This document shows, one piece after another, positions 1 to 7,117 of a stretch of 35,179 nt of DNA. Within the stretch, counting starts at the first letter, position 1, and every line of letters begins with the position of its first letter. The stretch lies in NCBI GenBank assembly GCA_025454495.1, contig JALOOI010000009.1:1-35179 (forward strand). Reading direction: 5' to 3'. The notes beneath the pieces were generated by a model that saw only the letters and a program-made list of their open reading frames with translations, ran no database searches and had not been told where the DNA came from. The DNA comes from Anaerolineae bacterium (GTDB lineage: Bacteria; Chloroflexota; Anaerolineae; Aggregatilineales; Phototrophicaceae). A program made the translations under genes and the position numbers.

Positions 1-323
1 GCCACCACCAGCGTAAACAGCGCCGCCGTGGCCTGCAACACGCTGGCCAGGCCGCTTTCCACCCGTTCTTCGCCCCACGCGATGAGCAAAAAGGGCAGCG
101 CGTTATTCCCCATGCCGATCACGATCAACGATAGCAGCGTGCGCGGCTGGCGCGGTACATGCTTTTTCAGCAGCACCACCAGCAGCCCCAGCCCGGCCGC
201 GGCGATGCCGGTGCGGATGAGCACCAGATGCAGCGGATGCACTTCGGCCACGCCAATGCGAATCAGCATAAAGGATGATCCCCAGATGAGGGCGACCATC
301 CAGAACGATACCCAGATATTCAT
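1..323 (-). CDS. EamA/DMT-family transporter, N-terminal part (cut by window edge)
   Basis: The reverse strand reads from an ATG at 323 to the window edge without a stop, giving about 107 residues. It begins MNIWVSFWMVALIWGSSF, and the ALIWGSSF stretch in the first membrane helix is typical of EamA (drug/metabolite transporter) proteins. At least three hydrophobic segments are visible, with the conserved second part IRTGIAAAGLGLL and a later NALPFLLIAWGEE stretch. The family consists of ten-helix inner-membrane exporters or permeases for metabolites; the substrate cannot be told from this part. A GGGGAGCAGGT ribosome-binding site lies directly before the ATG. A terminator separates it from the upstream liv operon, so it is probably transcribed on its own. 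The gene is partial only because the window ends. Confidence 0.85.
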   Translation of the reverse strand, partial: MNIWVSFWMVALIWGSSFMLIRIGVAEVHPLHLVLIRTGIAAAGLGLLVVLLKKHVPRQPRTLLSLIVIGMGNNALPFLLIAWGEERVESGLASVLQATAALFTLVV

Positions 324-425
324 ACCTGCTCCCCTCGCTGCGGTGCCTGCCAGATATGTGCAGCATATCATGGCCGGGGCGGCCCGGCACTCCGATTCGT
401 GTCGGGATAGCCTGCCGCGCCACAT

Positions 426-465
426 AAAAACACCTGTCCATCATACGCCCGGAATGGACAGGTGT
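426..465 (-). terminator. Rho-independent terminator of the liv operon
   Basis: A perfect 12-bp inverted repeat (430-441 with 454-465, arm ACACCTGTCCAT) encloses a 12-base loop. On the minus strand it is followed at once by TTTTT (complement of 426-430). It lies about 55 bases beyond the stop codon of the PaaK-like gene and before the EamA gene, so it is well placed to end the liv transcript. Confidence 0.85.
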
Positions 466-520
466 GCTACTGCCAGCGCAGGCCATCCGCGCCGCTGTGC
501 GGGGGTGTCACCGCCGGGGC

Positions 521-1729
521 TTAATTCCAGGTGCGGGCATCCACCACCATACGGAACGATGCGTCGCCGGTGAGGGTGCCGGGGGGCACCAGGTCCACCT
601 GGTCGATGCGCAGGCGCACGGCGGCCCGTGCCAGTTCCTGCACTTTCGCGCCCACCCCGTCATCGGCCGCGCCGTCTTTTAGTTCGATTTTGAGCGTGAC
701 GACATCGTTATGCTCCGGCCGGGTGATGATGGCCTGGAGGCTGGCGATCTGGGGGAACTGCATCATCGCCATGCGCAGTTGATTGGGGTGCAGGAACATG
801 CCGCGCACCTTGATGGCCTCGCCGCTGCGGCCGTACAAACCCAGCAGATGCTGGCCGCCCTCCAGCGGCTCCGGCGCGAGGGCCCCCAGGTCGCCGGTGC
901 CAAAGCGCAGCAGCGGGTACGCCGGGTTAAAGGTGGTCACGACGATTTCGCCGCTGTGGCCTGGTTCCAGGTCTTCGCCGGTTTTGGGGTCGGCAATTTG
1001 CATGTAGATGGACGACACCAGCTTAAAGCCGGGCACGCCTTTGCGCGTGTACCCCAGGAAACCCAGGTCGGCTGTGCCATAGGCGGAAGTCGTCACCATG
1101 CCATAGTCCCCCTCAAACCGCGCCTGCTGGGCCGGGGTGTACGGCTCGGCGGAAAAGAGCGCTTTCCGCAGCGGGTTGGCGGCCGGGGCGATGCCCATCG
1201 CCTCCATTTTGTCCAGCATCGTCATCAGGTAGGAGGGCTGGCCCACAAAGCCGGTCACGCGCAGGGCCAGCACCATCATGATTTGCAGGTCGGTATTGCC
1301 GGGGCCGGAGGGGATGACGGTCGCGCCGCAGCCGCGCAGCCCTTCATCCAGCAGCAGCCCGGCCGGGGTCAGGTGATACATGAAGGTGTTCAGCACGCGG
1401 TCGCCTTTGCCAAAGCCCACGTAGCGGAACGGCTCCAGGCTGGCGGCGGGGTCGGCCGGCGGCGGCTGCGGGTCATAAATGGGGCCGGGCGAAATATAAA
1501 TGCGCGGCAGCGTGTCCGGGTCGATGGTCAAAAAGCCGCCAAAAGGCGGGTTCGCCTGGTGAATTTCCACCAGGTCATCTTTCCGCAGGATGGGGATTTT
1601 CTTCAGGTCAGCGGCGCTCTGGATGTCCGCCGGGGTTAGCCCGGCTTTGTCGAACAGGGATTGAATCGCCGGGGCATGGGCAAACGCATGTGCCACCAGC
1701 TCACGAATACGGGTATTCACATCGGTCAA
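521..1729 (-). CDS. PaaK-like (phenylacetate-CoA ligase family) protein with altered catalytic motifs
   Basis: This 402-residue protein resembles the phenylacetate-CoA ligase (PaaK) branch of the AMP-forming adenylate enzymes. Recognisable core motifs are YGTAD (218-221 region), GTGD (277-280) and GRSGEAIKVRG (300-310). Where PaaK has its Ser/Thr/Gly-rich ATP loop, this protein reads RIYISPGPIYDP (76-87). The C-terminal motif that normally carries the catalytic lysine reads GTLTGDASFRMVVD with no lysine. It may therefore bind an acyl or CoA ligand without making an adenylate, or represent a divergent enzyme. The start is a TTG at 1729 with a GGAGG six bases upstream; no ATG lies nearby in frame. 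It is the last gene of the liv operon, 126 bases after livF. The family assignment is fairly secure; activity is doubtful. Confidence 0.75.
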   Translation of the reverse strand: MTDVNTRIRELVAHAFAHAPAIQSLFDKAGLTPADIQSAADLKKIPILRKDDLVEIHQANPPFGGFLTIDPDTLPRIYISPGPIYDPQPPPADPAASLEPFRYVGFGKGDRVLNTFMYHLTPAGLLLDEGLRGCGATVIPSGPGNTDLQIMMVLALRVTGFVGQPSYLMTMLDKMEAMGIAPAANPLRKALFSAEPYTPAQQARFEGDYGMVTTSAYGTADLGFLGYTRKGVPGFKLVSSIYMQIADPKTGEDLEPGHSGEIVVTTFNPAYPLLRFGTGDLGALAPEPLEGGQHLLGLYGRSGEAIKVRGMFLHPNQLRMAMMQFPQIASLQAIITRPEHNDVVTLKIELKDGAADDGVGAKVQELARAAVRLRIDQVDLVPPGTLTGDASFRMVVDARTWN

Positions 1730-1746
1730 AGGAGGCCTCCTGTACG

Positions 1747-1794
1747 GGTCGCGGTCGCGGTTGCGGTTGGGATCGGGGTTGGGGGCGGGGTGAG
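1747..1794. repeat. Degenerate hexanucleotide tandem array (GGTYGS), distal copy
   Basis: Consecutive 6-base units read GGTCGC, GGTCGC, GGTTGC, GGTTGG, GATCGG and GGTTGG (1747-1782), then decay to GGGCGG and GGTGAG. The array lies just upstream of the ribosome-binding site of the PaaK-like gene. A second array with a related unit lies 30 bases away at 1824-1859. Confidence 0.7.
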
Positions 1795-1811
1795 GCCACC
1801 GGCAGCGGCGG

Positions 1812-1825
1812 CCGGGCCGGCCCGG
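1812..1825. repeat. 14-bp perfect palindrome between the hexamer arrays
   Basis: CCGGGCCGGCCCGG is its own reverse complement. It sits between the two hexanucleotide arrays in the livF to PaaK-like intergenic region. No T-tract follows on either strand, so it is not an evident terminator. Confidence 0.6.
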
Positions 1826-1859
1826 TCACAGTCAGGGTCACAGTCACGGTTACGGTTAG
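1824..1859. repeat. Hexanucleotide tandem array (RGTYAS), running into the livF stop codon
   Basis: Six successive units read GGTCAC, AGTCAG, GGTCAC, AGTCAC, GGTTAC and GGTTAG. The last unit contains the livF stop codon (complement of 1856-1858). On the transcribed minus strand the units read as TRACYG-type hexamers. Tandem hexamers of this sort are prone to change in copy number. Confidence 0.75.
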
Positions 1860-2701
1860 CCCAGCCAGCGCTTGCGGCGTTTGTAGTGCTTCACGTCGCG
1901 GTAGCTTTTGCGCTCGCCCATCTGGTTCAGCCCCAGGTAAAACTCTTTGATGTCTTCATTCTCGCGCAGTTGCGCGGCCGGGCCATCCAGCACGATGCGC
2001 CCGTTCTCCATCACATAGCCATAATCGGCCACGCCGAGCGCGGCGCGGGCATTCTGTTCCACCAGCAGCACGGACATGCGTTCCCGCGTGTTAATCTCGC
2101 GGACGATCTCAAAAATTTCCTGCACCAGCATGGGGGCCAGGCCCAGCGACGGCTCATCCAGCATCATCAGGCGCGGGTGGCCCAGCAGCGCCCGGCCGAT
2201 GACCAGCATTTGCCCTTCGCCGCCGGAAAGATAGCCGCTGACGCGCTTACGCAGGTCACGCAGGCGCGGGAAGTAGTGGTACACGCGCTCAATATCGTTT
2301 TTAAAGGCGCTGCCGCCCTGGTACGTCATGGAGCCGATGCGTAAATTTTCTTCCACGGTTAAATGCCGGAACAGCGGCCGGCCTTCGATCACCTGGATCA
2401 CCCCGCGGCGCACGATGTCTTCCGGGCTGTAAATGTCCAGCCGCTGCCCCTGCCAGGTAACATTACCGCGGGTGATCTCGCCGGCTTCGCTGCGCAGCAG
2501 CCCGCTGATGGCTTTCAGCGTGGTCGATTTGCCTGCGCCGTTGGGGCCCAGCAGCGACACCACCTGCCCGGCCTCCACCTGGAACGAAATGCCGCGCAGC
2601 ACCAGGATCACGCTGTTGTACACCACTTCAATATTGTTCACCGACAGCACCGCTTCGCCATCGGCGGCATCCGTTTTGCGTTTGGTCTGCACCTGCTCCA
2701 T
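1856..2701 (-). CDS. livF: Branched-chain amino acid-type ABC transporter ATP-binding protein LivF
   Basis: This 281-residue cytoplasmic ATPase energises the LivH/LivM permease. It has Walker A GPNGAGKST (52-60), the signature LSGGEGQ (158-164), Walker B RLMMLDEP (about 177-184) followed by SLGLAP, and an H-loop-region VEQNAR. The sequence following Walker B and the IEGRPLF stretch fit LivF rather than LivG. Compared with the roughly 235-residue E. coli LivF it has an N-terminal extension of about 18 residues and a basic C-terminal tail ending KRRKRWLG. The start is the ATG at 2701. It follows the substrate-binding-protein gene after a 160-base gap holding a strong hairpin. The HAAT family transports branched-chain or other amino acids, amides, urea or small carboxylates; the substrate is not determined here. 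Confidence 0.93.
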   Translation of the reverse strand: MEQVQTKRKTDAADGEAVLSVNNIEVVYNSVILVLRGISFQVEAGQVVSLLGPNGAGKSTTLKAISGLLRSEAGEITRGNVTWQGQRLDIYSPEDIVRRGVIQVIEGRPLFRHLTVEENLRIGSMTYQGGSAFKNDIERVYHYFPRLRDLRKRVSGYLSGGEGQMLVIGRALLGHPRLMMLDEPSLGLAPMLVQEIFEIVREINTRERMSVLLVEQNARAALGVADYGYVMENGRIVLDGPAAQLRENEDIKEFYLGLNQMGERKSYRDVKHYKRRKRWLG

Positions 2702-2763
2702 ACATCATCCTGTCACATCTTCAGGCGGCCGGGGCCGGCTCGCCCGGCTGAATTCTGTGAGCG

Positions 2764-2812
2764 CCGGGCCGGCCCCCGGTACGGGCGCGTTGCTCGCACC
2801 GGGAGGGCCCGG
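2764..2812. other. GC-rich intercistronic hairpin between the substrate-binding-protein gene and livF
   Basis: The outer arms CCGGGCC (2764-2770) and GGCCCGG (2806-2812) and the inner arms CCCGGT (2775-2780) and ACCGGG (2798-2803) form a strong stem with a small internal loop and a 17-base apical loop. There is no T-run on either strand. It may be an mRNA-stabilising or partly terminating structure that uncouples the amount of binding protein from that of LivF. Confidence 0.5.
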
Positions 2813-2861
2813 GGCCACCCGCCGGCACTGTCCGCAGTACCGGGGGGCGGCCGTCGCCGGC

Positions 2862-4244
2862 TTATTCGCCGCCAGGGCGCAGATCCGGCGCAGGGGCGAA
2901 ATCGGTCAGCGGCACCAGCACCGGCACATAGATATTGGTGCCATCGTCGCGCGGGATCTTCAGCGCATCGTCGCCGGAGGTCGCCAGACCACTCATATCG
3001 GCATTGGCGAAGCCCATCATGGCGATGCGGTTTTCGGTGACGGCCCGCAGTTCGCCGCCGGCAAAGCTGATGTTGTACATGCCCAGGGGCGAGTAATCGA
3101 TGTTATCCATCGTTTCTTTGATGGCCGCGCCATCCACTGCGTCCAGGCTGCCCACGCGGTTCACCGTCTGGATGTACAGCTCGGTGTAGAAATCCACCAG
3201 CGTAAAGCCCAGGATGTAGGCGATGTTGCGGGTCGGCAGTTCGCGGGCGTTGGCATCGGCCTGTTCGGTGATGAACTGCACACCGGGCTGATTCACCTCT
3301 GACCACCACTGGAAGGGCAGGCTGCCCACGATGCCATTCACGGCCGGCAGACCATCGGAGCCGATGGAGGTACGGCTGAGCAGGCCCACCGACGTATCCA
3401 GCGCCCAGTTCACGCCCGCCAGGCGCACATCATCTTCCAGCCCCAGGTCAACCACGGTCTTGGCCACCAGGAAGGGGCCGCTGGCCAGGGTGTTGGTGTA
3501 CAGGATGTTGGCCCCGGCATCGGTCAGGTTCAGCACCTGGCCGCTGATGTCGGTATCGGTGGGCAGGAAGATTTCCGGCGTTTCGAGGATGGTCACGCCC
3601 TGTTCAGCGCAGTAAGCGATGGTTTCCGGCGTGAAAGCCGCCTGCCCGAAGGCCCCGGGCCAGCTAATGTAACCGATCACCGGCTCATCGGCATACATGT
3701 CCATCGGGTCGGCTGCCACAAAGTCGCAGAAGGAGCCGATCTGGTCGCCATACAGCGGGTTGGTGGCATAAATCCAGCCGGGGGTGCGCCCGTCTTCACC
3801 ATACAGCCCTTCCACCGACCCGGCAGAGATGATGACCGGAATCTGGTCTTCTTCCACCTGGGTACGCAGCAGTTCGGCATCGGCCGAGGCATACAGCACC
3901 ATCACATCCGGTTTGGGGTCCAGCGTGCTGTAGTAATCGTAGTGCGCCTGGGTCTGCGCCGGGTCGCCGCCGGTATCGCGGTTATCGGTGGCGATGGTGG
4001 CACCGCAGATGCCGCCATTGGCATTGTAGAAGGCGATGGCATCCGCCAGCCCGGCCAGCAGCGGCTGCGTGATGAACGCAAAGGAACCGCTGATGTCGCC
4101 GAAGTGGTAGATGGTGATGGTTTCCCCGGTCAGGTCTACTTCGCAATCGGTATGCTGGATAAAATCGGGCAACTGAGCGCGGGCCGGCAGCAGCGTGATG
4201 CTCAGCAGCAGGGTTAGCGCCAGCGCAAGGGCAATTTTACGCAT
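2862..4244 (-). CDS. ABC transporter substrate-binding protein, LivJ/LivK type
   Basis: This 460-residue secreted protein belongs to the type 1 periplasmic-binding fold (Leu/Ile/Val-binding protein family). It begins MRKIALALALTLLLSITLL, followed by PARAQ, a signal peptide with an Ala-x-Ala type cleavage site; no lipobox cysteine follows. Typical features of the fold are TITIYHFGDISGSFAFI at the first strand, NANGGICGATI, and VMVLYASADAELL. The ATG at 4244 is chosen over upstream in-frame starts because it begins the signal peptide and has GAGAGG nine bases upstream. It lies between livM and livF. It captures the ligand outside the membrane and delivers it to LivHM. Ligand specificity cannot be inferred from the sequence alone; context with two acyl-CoA-ligase-type genes suggests a carboxylic acid or amino-acid-like compound. 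Confidence 0.9.
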   Translation of the reverse strand: MRKIALALALTLLLSITLLPARAQLPDFIQHTDCEVDLTGETITIYHFGDISGSFAFITQPLLAGLADAIAFYNANGGICGATIATDNRDTGGDPAQTQAHYDYYSTLDPKPDVMVLYASADAELLRTQVEEDQIPVIISAGSVEGLYGEDGRTPGWIYATNPLYGDQIGSFCDFVAADPMDMYADEPVIGYISWPGAFGQAAFTPETIAYCAEQGVTILETPEIFLPTDTDISGQVLNLTDAGANILYTNTLASGPFLVAKTVVDLGLEDDVRLAGVNWALDTSVGLLSRTSIGSDGLPAVNGIVGSLPFQWWSEVNQPGVQFITEQADANARELPTRNIAYILGFTLVDFYTELYIQTVNRVGSLDAVDGAAIKETMDNIDYSPLGMYNISFAGGELRAVTENRIAMMGFANADMSGLATSGDDALKIPRDDGTNIYVPVLVPLTDFAPAPDLRPGGE

Positions 4245-4379
4245 CGTAAATATCCTCTCTGTAGGTTTTAAAAAGCTATCGAAATGACCACATTTAGGCG
4301 GCGTTCCTGATGATCCCTCTCCCCCGGCACTCCTTTCAGCATCTCCCCCGTAGATTGTCGATAAACCCGCCACTGCCGG

Positions 4380-5813
4380 CTAATAGGCATACGGGCGTAT
4401 CTTCCACGCAATTTTCAAAATCTCCCAGCGATAGGCCAGCCCGCGCGGCTCGATGATGAGGAACAGCGCAATCGCCAGCCCGAACAGGGTGGGGCTGAGC
4501 GCCGCCTGAAGATTGACCGCGTTGATGAAAGGCAGCAGGGCGGGCAAAAAGCTGTTCAGGACGGGCAGCAGCGCCGGAATGAGGTACTGGCTGAGCAGGC
4601 TGATGAAGGTGACACCCATCACTGCCCCCAGCGGAAAGCCCGCCCCGCCGATGACCAGCATGGCCAAAAATTCAATCGACAGGGTGAGCGTAAATTTATC
4701 AATGGAGAGGGTGCCGGTATCAAACGCCCACAGCGCCCCGGCCAGCCCGGCATACAGCGAACTGAGGAAGAACGCCTGGAGCTTGTAACTGAAGACATTG
4801 ATCCCCAGCAGCTCGGCGGCCAGGTCATTATCGCGGATGGAGATGAAGGCCCGGCCTACCCGGCTGCGAATGATGTTGCGGGCGACCAGGAACATGAGCA
4901 CGGATACCGGCACAATGATGTAGTACATGGCATTTTGCTGCGAAAAATTCACCGCCTGGTTCACCCGCACATCCAGCCGGTACAGGGTATCGGCGGCCGG
5001 CTCGGCGGTGATGATGTAAATATCCTCCCCGCTGGCGATGAATTGCAGCCCGATCACATTATCCTGTCCGTCGGTGAGGGGCGTGGTGAGCAGCGTTTGG
5101 CCGCTGCGCGTGCTAACGCTGACGCGCGGCGCGGCACCGCTGGAAACAGTCGTCACCCGCACCACGTCCGAAAGAAAGGACGGGTTGCGCTGAAAGATGT
5201 AGCTGGAAGGGGTGCCATTGGTCACGCTGGCGGAATAATCGCTGTAGCTGCTGAATTCGATCAGCGGGGCGGGCACTTCCAGCGGGCGCGAGCCATTGGT
5301 CAGCGGCTCCAGCGGGTAGCGCAGCACCCAGGGGATGATGAACTGGGCGGCCAGGGTGGCCATGGCCAGGTAGAAGCCTTTCACCCGCAGCGACGGAATG
5401 CCGAACAACAGCCCGATCACCCCGGTGAACAGCGCCGCCAGCGGCACCGCCACCCAGAAGGGCAGCCCCAGTTCCCGCGCCATGACGGCCGCGCTGTAGG
5501 CACCGATGCCCATGAAAGCCGCGTGCCCCAGGCTGATCTGCCCGGTGTAACCCATGAGCATGTTGAGGCCCTGCACGGCGATGGCGTAAATGGCAATGCG
5601 GCTGATGAGTCCCACCCACAGCGTCGGCAGCGCCCCGATCTGGATGCTGTTCAGCCACGCGCCGATGGGCCCTTCGATGGTGAGCAGCGGCACCAGCAGC
5701 AGCAGCCCGAAGGCCAGCCACATTTGCCTTTTCTCGCCCCGCGTGCGGTTCAGGGCAATATCCTGGGTGTATTGCGTGTCAAAAACGCCCGACGGGCGAA
5801 TACTGGCAGCCAT
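4380..5813 (-). CDS. livM: Branched-chain amino acid-type ABC transporter permease LivM, with a large extra domain
   Basis: This 477-residue membrane permease is one half of the transport channel. Family motifs include LNMLMGYTGQISLGHAAFMG (about 83-102), GIPSLRVKGFYLAMATL (138-154) and, after the insertion, RSRVGRAFISIRDNDLAAELLGINV, the cytoplasmic EAA-like coupling loop. Between residues about 182 and 290 there is a polar, Ser/Thr-rich, beta-like segment of about 105 residues that usual LivM proteins do not have. By position it should face the outside of the membrane. The N-terminal 30 residues are polar. The start is the ATG at 5813 with AAGGA upstream. It lies 71 bases after livH and about 135 bases before the binding-protein start. 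Confidence 0.92.
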   Translation of the reverse strand: MAASIRPSGVFDTQYTQDIALNRTRGEKRQMWLAFGLLLLVPLLTIEGPIGAWLNSIQIGALPTLWVGLISRIAIYAIAVQGLNMLMGYTGQISLGHAAFMGIGAYSAAVMARELGLPFWVAVPLAALFTGVIGLLFGIPSLRVKGFYLAMATLAAQFIIPWVLRYPLEPLTNGSRPLEVPAPLIEFSSYSDYSASVTNGTPSSYIFQRNPSFLSDVVRVTTVSSGAAPRVSVSTRSGQTLLTTPLTDGQDNVIGLQFIASGEDIYIITAEPAADTLYRLDVRVNQAVNFSQQNAMYYIIVPVSVLMFLVARNIIRSRVGRAFISIRDNDLAAELLGINVFSYKLQAFFLSSLYAGLAGALWAFDTGTLSIDKFTLTLSIEFLAMLVIGGAGFPLGAVMGVTFISLLSQYLIPALLPVLNSFLPALLPFINAVNLQAALSPTLFGLAIALFLIIEPRGLAYRWEILKIAWKIRPYAY

Positions 5814-5884
5814 AAATAATCCTTCTTGTCAAAGCGGCGCATCGCGGCACCGCGCCCCCGGCGGCATCGACCGGGCCGGGGTAT

Positions 5885-7069
5885 TTAAATTCTTTCGATG
5901 CGCTTTTCGCCAAACAGCCCGTCCGGGCGCACCACCAGCACCAGCATCAGCACCACATACGGCGCGAGTTCGGTGCCGGCCTGCGTGCCGGGGAACAAAA
6001 AGTTCGCCCATTCCTGCACCAGCCCGATAATCAGCCCGCCCACCAGCGCCCCGCCGATGGATTCCAGCCCGCCCAGCAGCACGGCCGGGAAGGCCCGCAG
6101 CGCCAGCGCCGGCATATTCAGCGACAGGCTGGTGGCCCCGCCCTGCAACACCCCGCCGACCATGGCCAGCAGCGCCGCGATGCCCCAGGCAATCGCCAGG
6201 ATGAAGCGCACCCGCAGCCCCACCGACCGCGCCAGCTCCTGATTTTCGGCGGTGGCCCGCATGGCCAGCCCCACGCTGGTATAACGGAAGAAAGCCACGA
6301 AGGCCCCAAAGGCCACCAGCGCCAGAATGAAGGTGATGACCAGTTCCGTGCGGATGGTGATGTTGCCGTCGATGACATCTTCAAAGCGGATGGGCGTGGG
6401 AATGCCCAGGCTGTTCAGCCCGGCGAAAATTTGCAGCGGAATTTCCACGCTGCCCCAGGTCATCTGGGTGAGGCCCAGCATAATTTCGCTGACGGCCAGC
6501 GTCATGAGGACGGAGGCAAACAGCGGCTGGCCGATGAGGGGCCGAATGGCGAAGCGCTCCACACACAGCCCGATGAGCACCGCGCCCACCAGCCCGCCAA
6601 TGACCGCGCGGATCAACTGAAAGCCGCTGATCTGCACGGACAGCAGCGCCGTGAGCACCACCACCGCCACCGCGGCCAGCGCCAGGTTGCGCGGGTTTCG
6701 CAGGCTGTCGCGGCCGCCCATCGTCAGCACCATCAACGCCGTGGCCAGCACCAGCGCCCCGGCGGCCAGCGGGTTCACCTGGGCCACGCTGAAGAAGCTG
6801 TAAAACAGCATCGCCCCGAACAGCATCATCAGCCCGTGCGCGAAGTTGAACACGCCGGAGGCTTTGTTGATGATGACGATGCCCAGGGCGATGAGCGCAT
6901 ACACCCCGCCCACCAGCAGCCCGGTGACAGTGGTCATCATCATGCGCGAAACTTTTTTATCCACCAGCAGCGGTTGCAGCAGCAGCAGCGCCAGCACCAG
7001 CCCGCCCACGATCAGCAGCCAGCGCAGTTCGCGTTTGTAGCCCGTGTAAAAATTCGTCAATGCGGTCAA
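5885..7069 (-). CDS. livH: Branched-chain amino acid-type ABC transporter permease LivH (enlarged)
   Basis: This 394-residue membrane permease is the partner of LivM. Family features are GLLVGGVYALIALGIVIINKASGVFNFAHG near the N-terminus (from about residue 50), ERFAIRPL, the coupling loop TSVGLAMRATAENQELARSVG, and FPAVLLGGLESIGGALVGGL near the end. It is longer than the roughly 300-residue norm: about 80 mostly hydrophobic residues, including GGRDSLRNPRNLALAAVAVV, sit before ERFAIRPL and probably add two helices. An extra N-terminal helix (about 16-35) is also present. The start is a TTG at 7069 with AGGGAAA about ten bases upstream; this choice is moderate because a second in-frame TTG follows three codons later. 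The gene is 48 bases after the acyl-CoA synthetase gene. Confidence 0.92.
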   Translation of the reverse strand: MTALTNFYTGYKRELRWLLIVGGLVLALLLLQPLLVDKKVSRMMMTTVTGLLVGGVYALIALGIVIINKASGVFNFAHGLMMLFGAMLFYSFFSVAQVNPLAAGALVLATALMVLTMGGRDSLRNPRNLALAAVAVVVLTALLSVQISGFQLIRAVIGGLVGAVLIGLCVERFAIRPLIGQPLFASVLMTLAVSEIMLGLTQMTWGSVEIPLQIFAGLNSLGIPTPIRFEDVIDGNITIRTELVITFILALVAFGAFVAFFRYTSVGLAMRATAENQELARSVGLRVRFILAIAWGIAALLAMVGGVLQGGATSLSLNMPALALRAFPAVLLGGLESIGGALVGGLIIGLVQEWANFLFPGTQAGTELAPYVVLMLVLVVRPDGLFGEKRIERI

Positions 7070-7117
7070 AGTTATTTTCCCTGTAATAAATGATCTATGA
7101 CCTCAAAAGTGGCCGTT

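Noticed and set aside
1812-1825. The 14-bp palindrome as a terminator between livF and the PaaK-like gene.
   Set aside because: No T-run follows on either strand; the real terminator of the operon is at 426-465.
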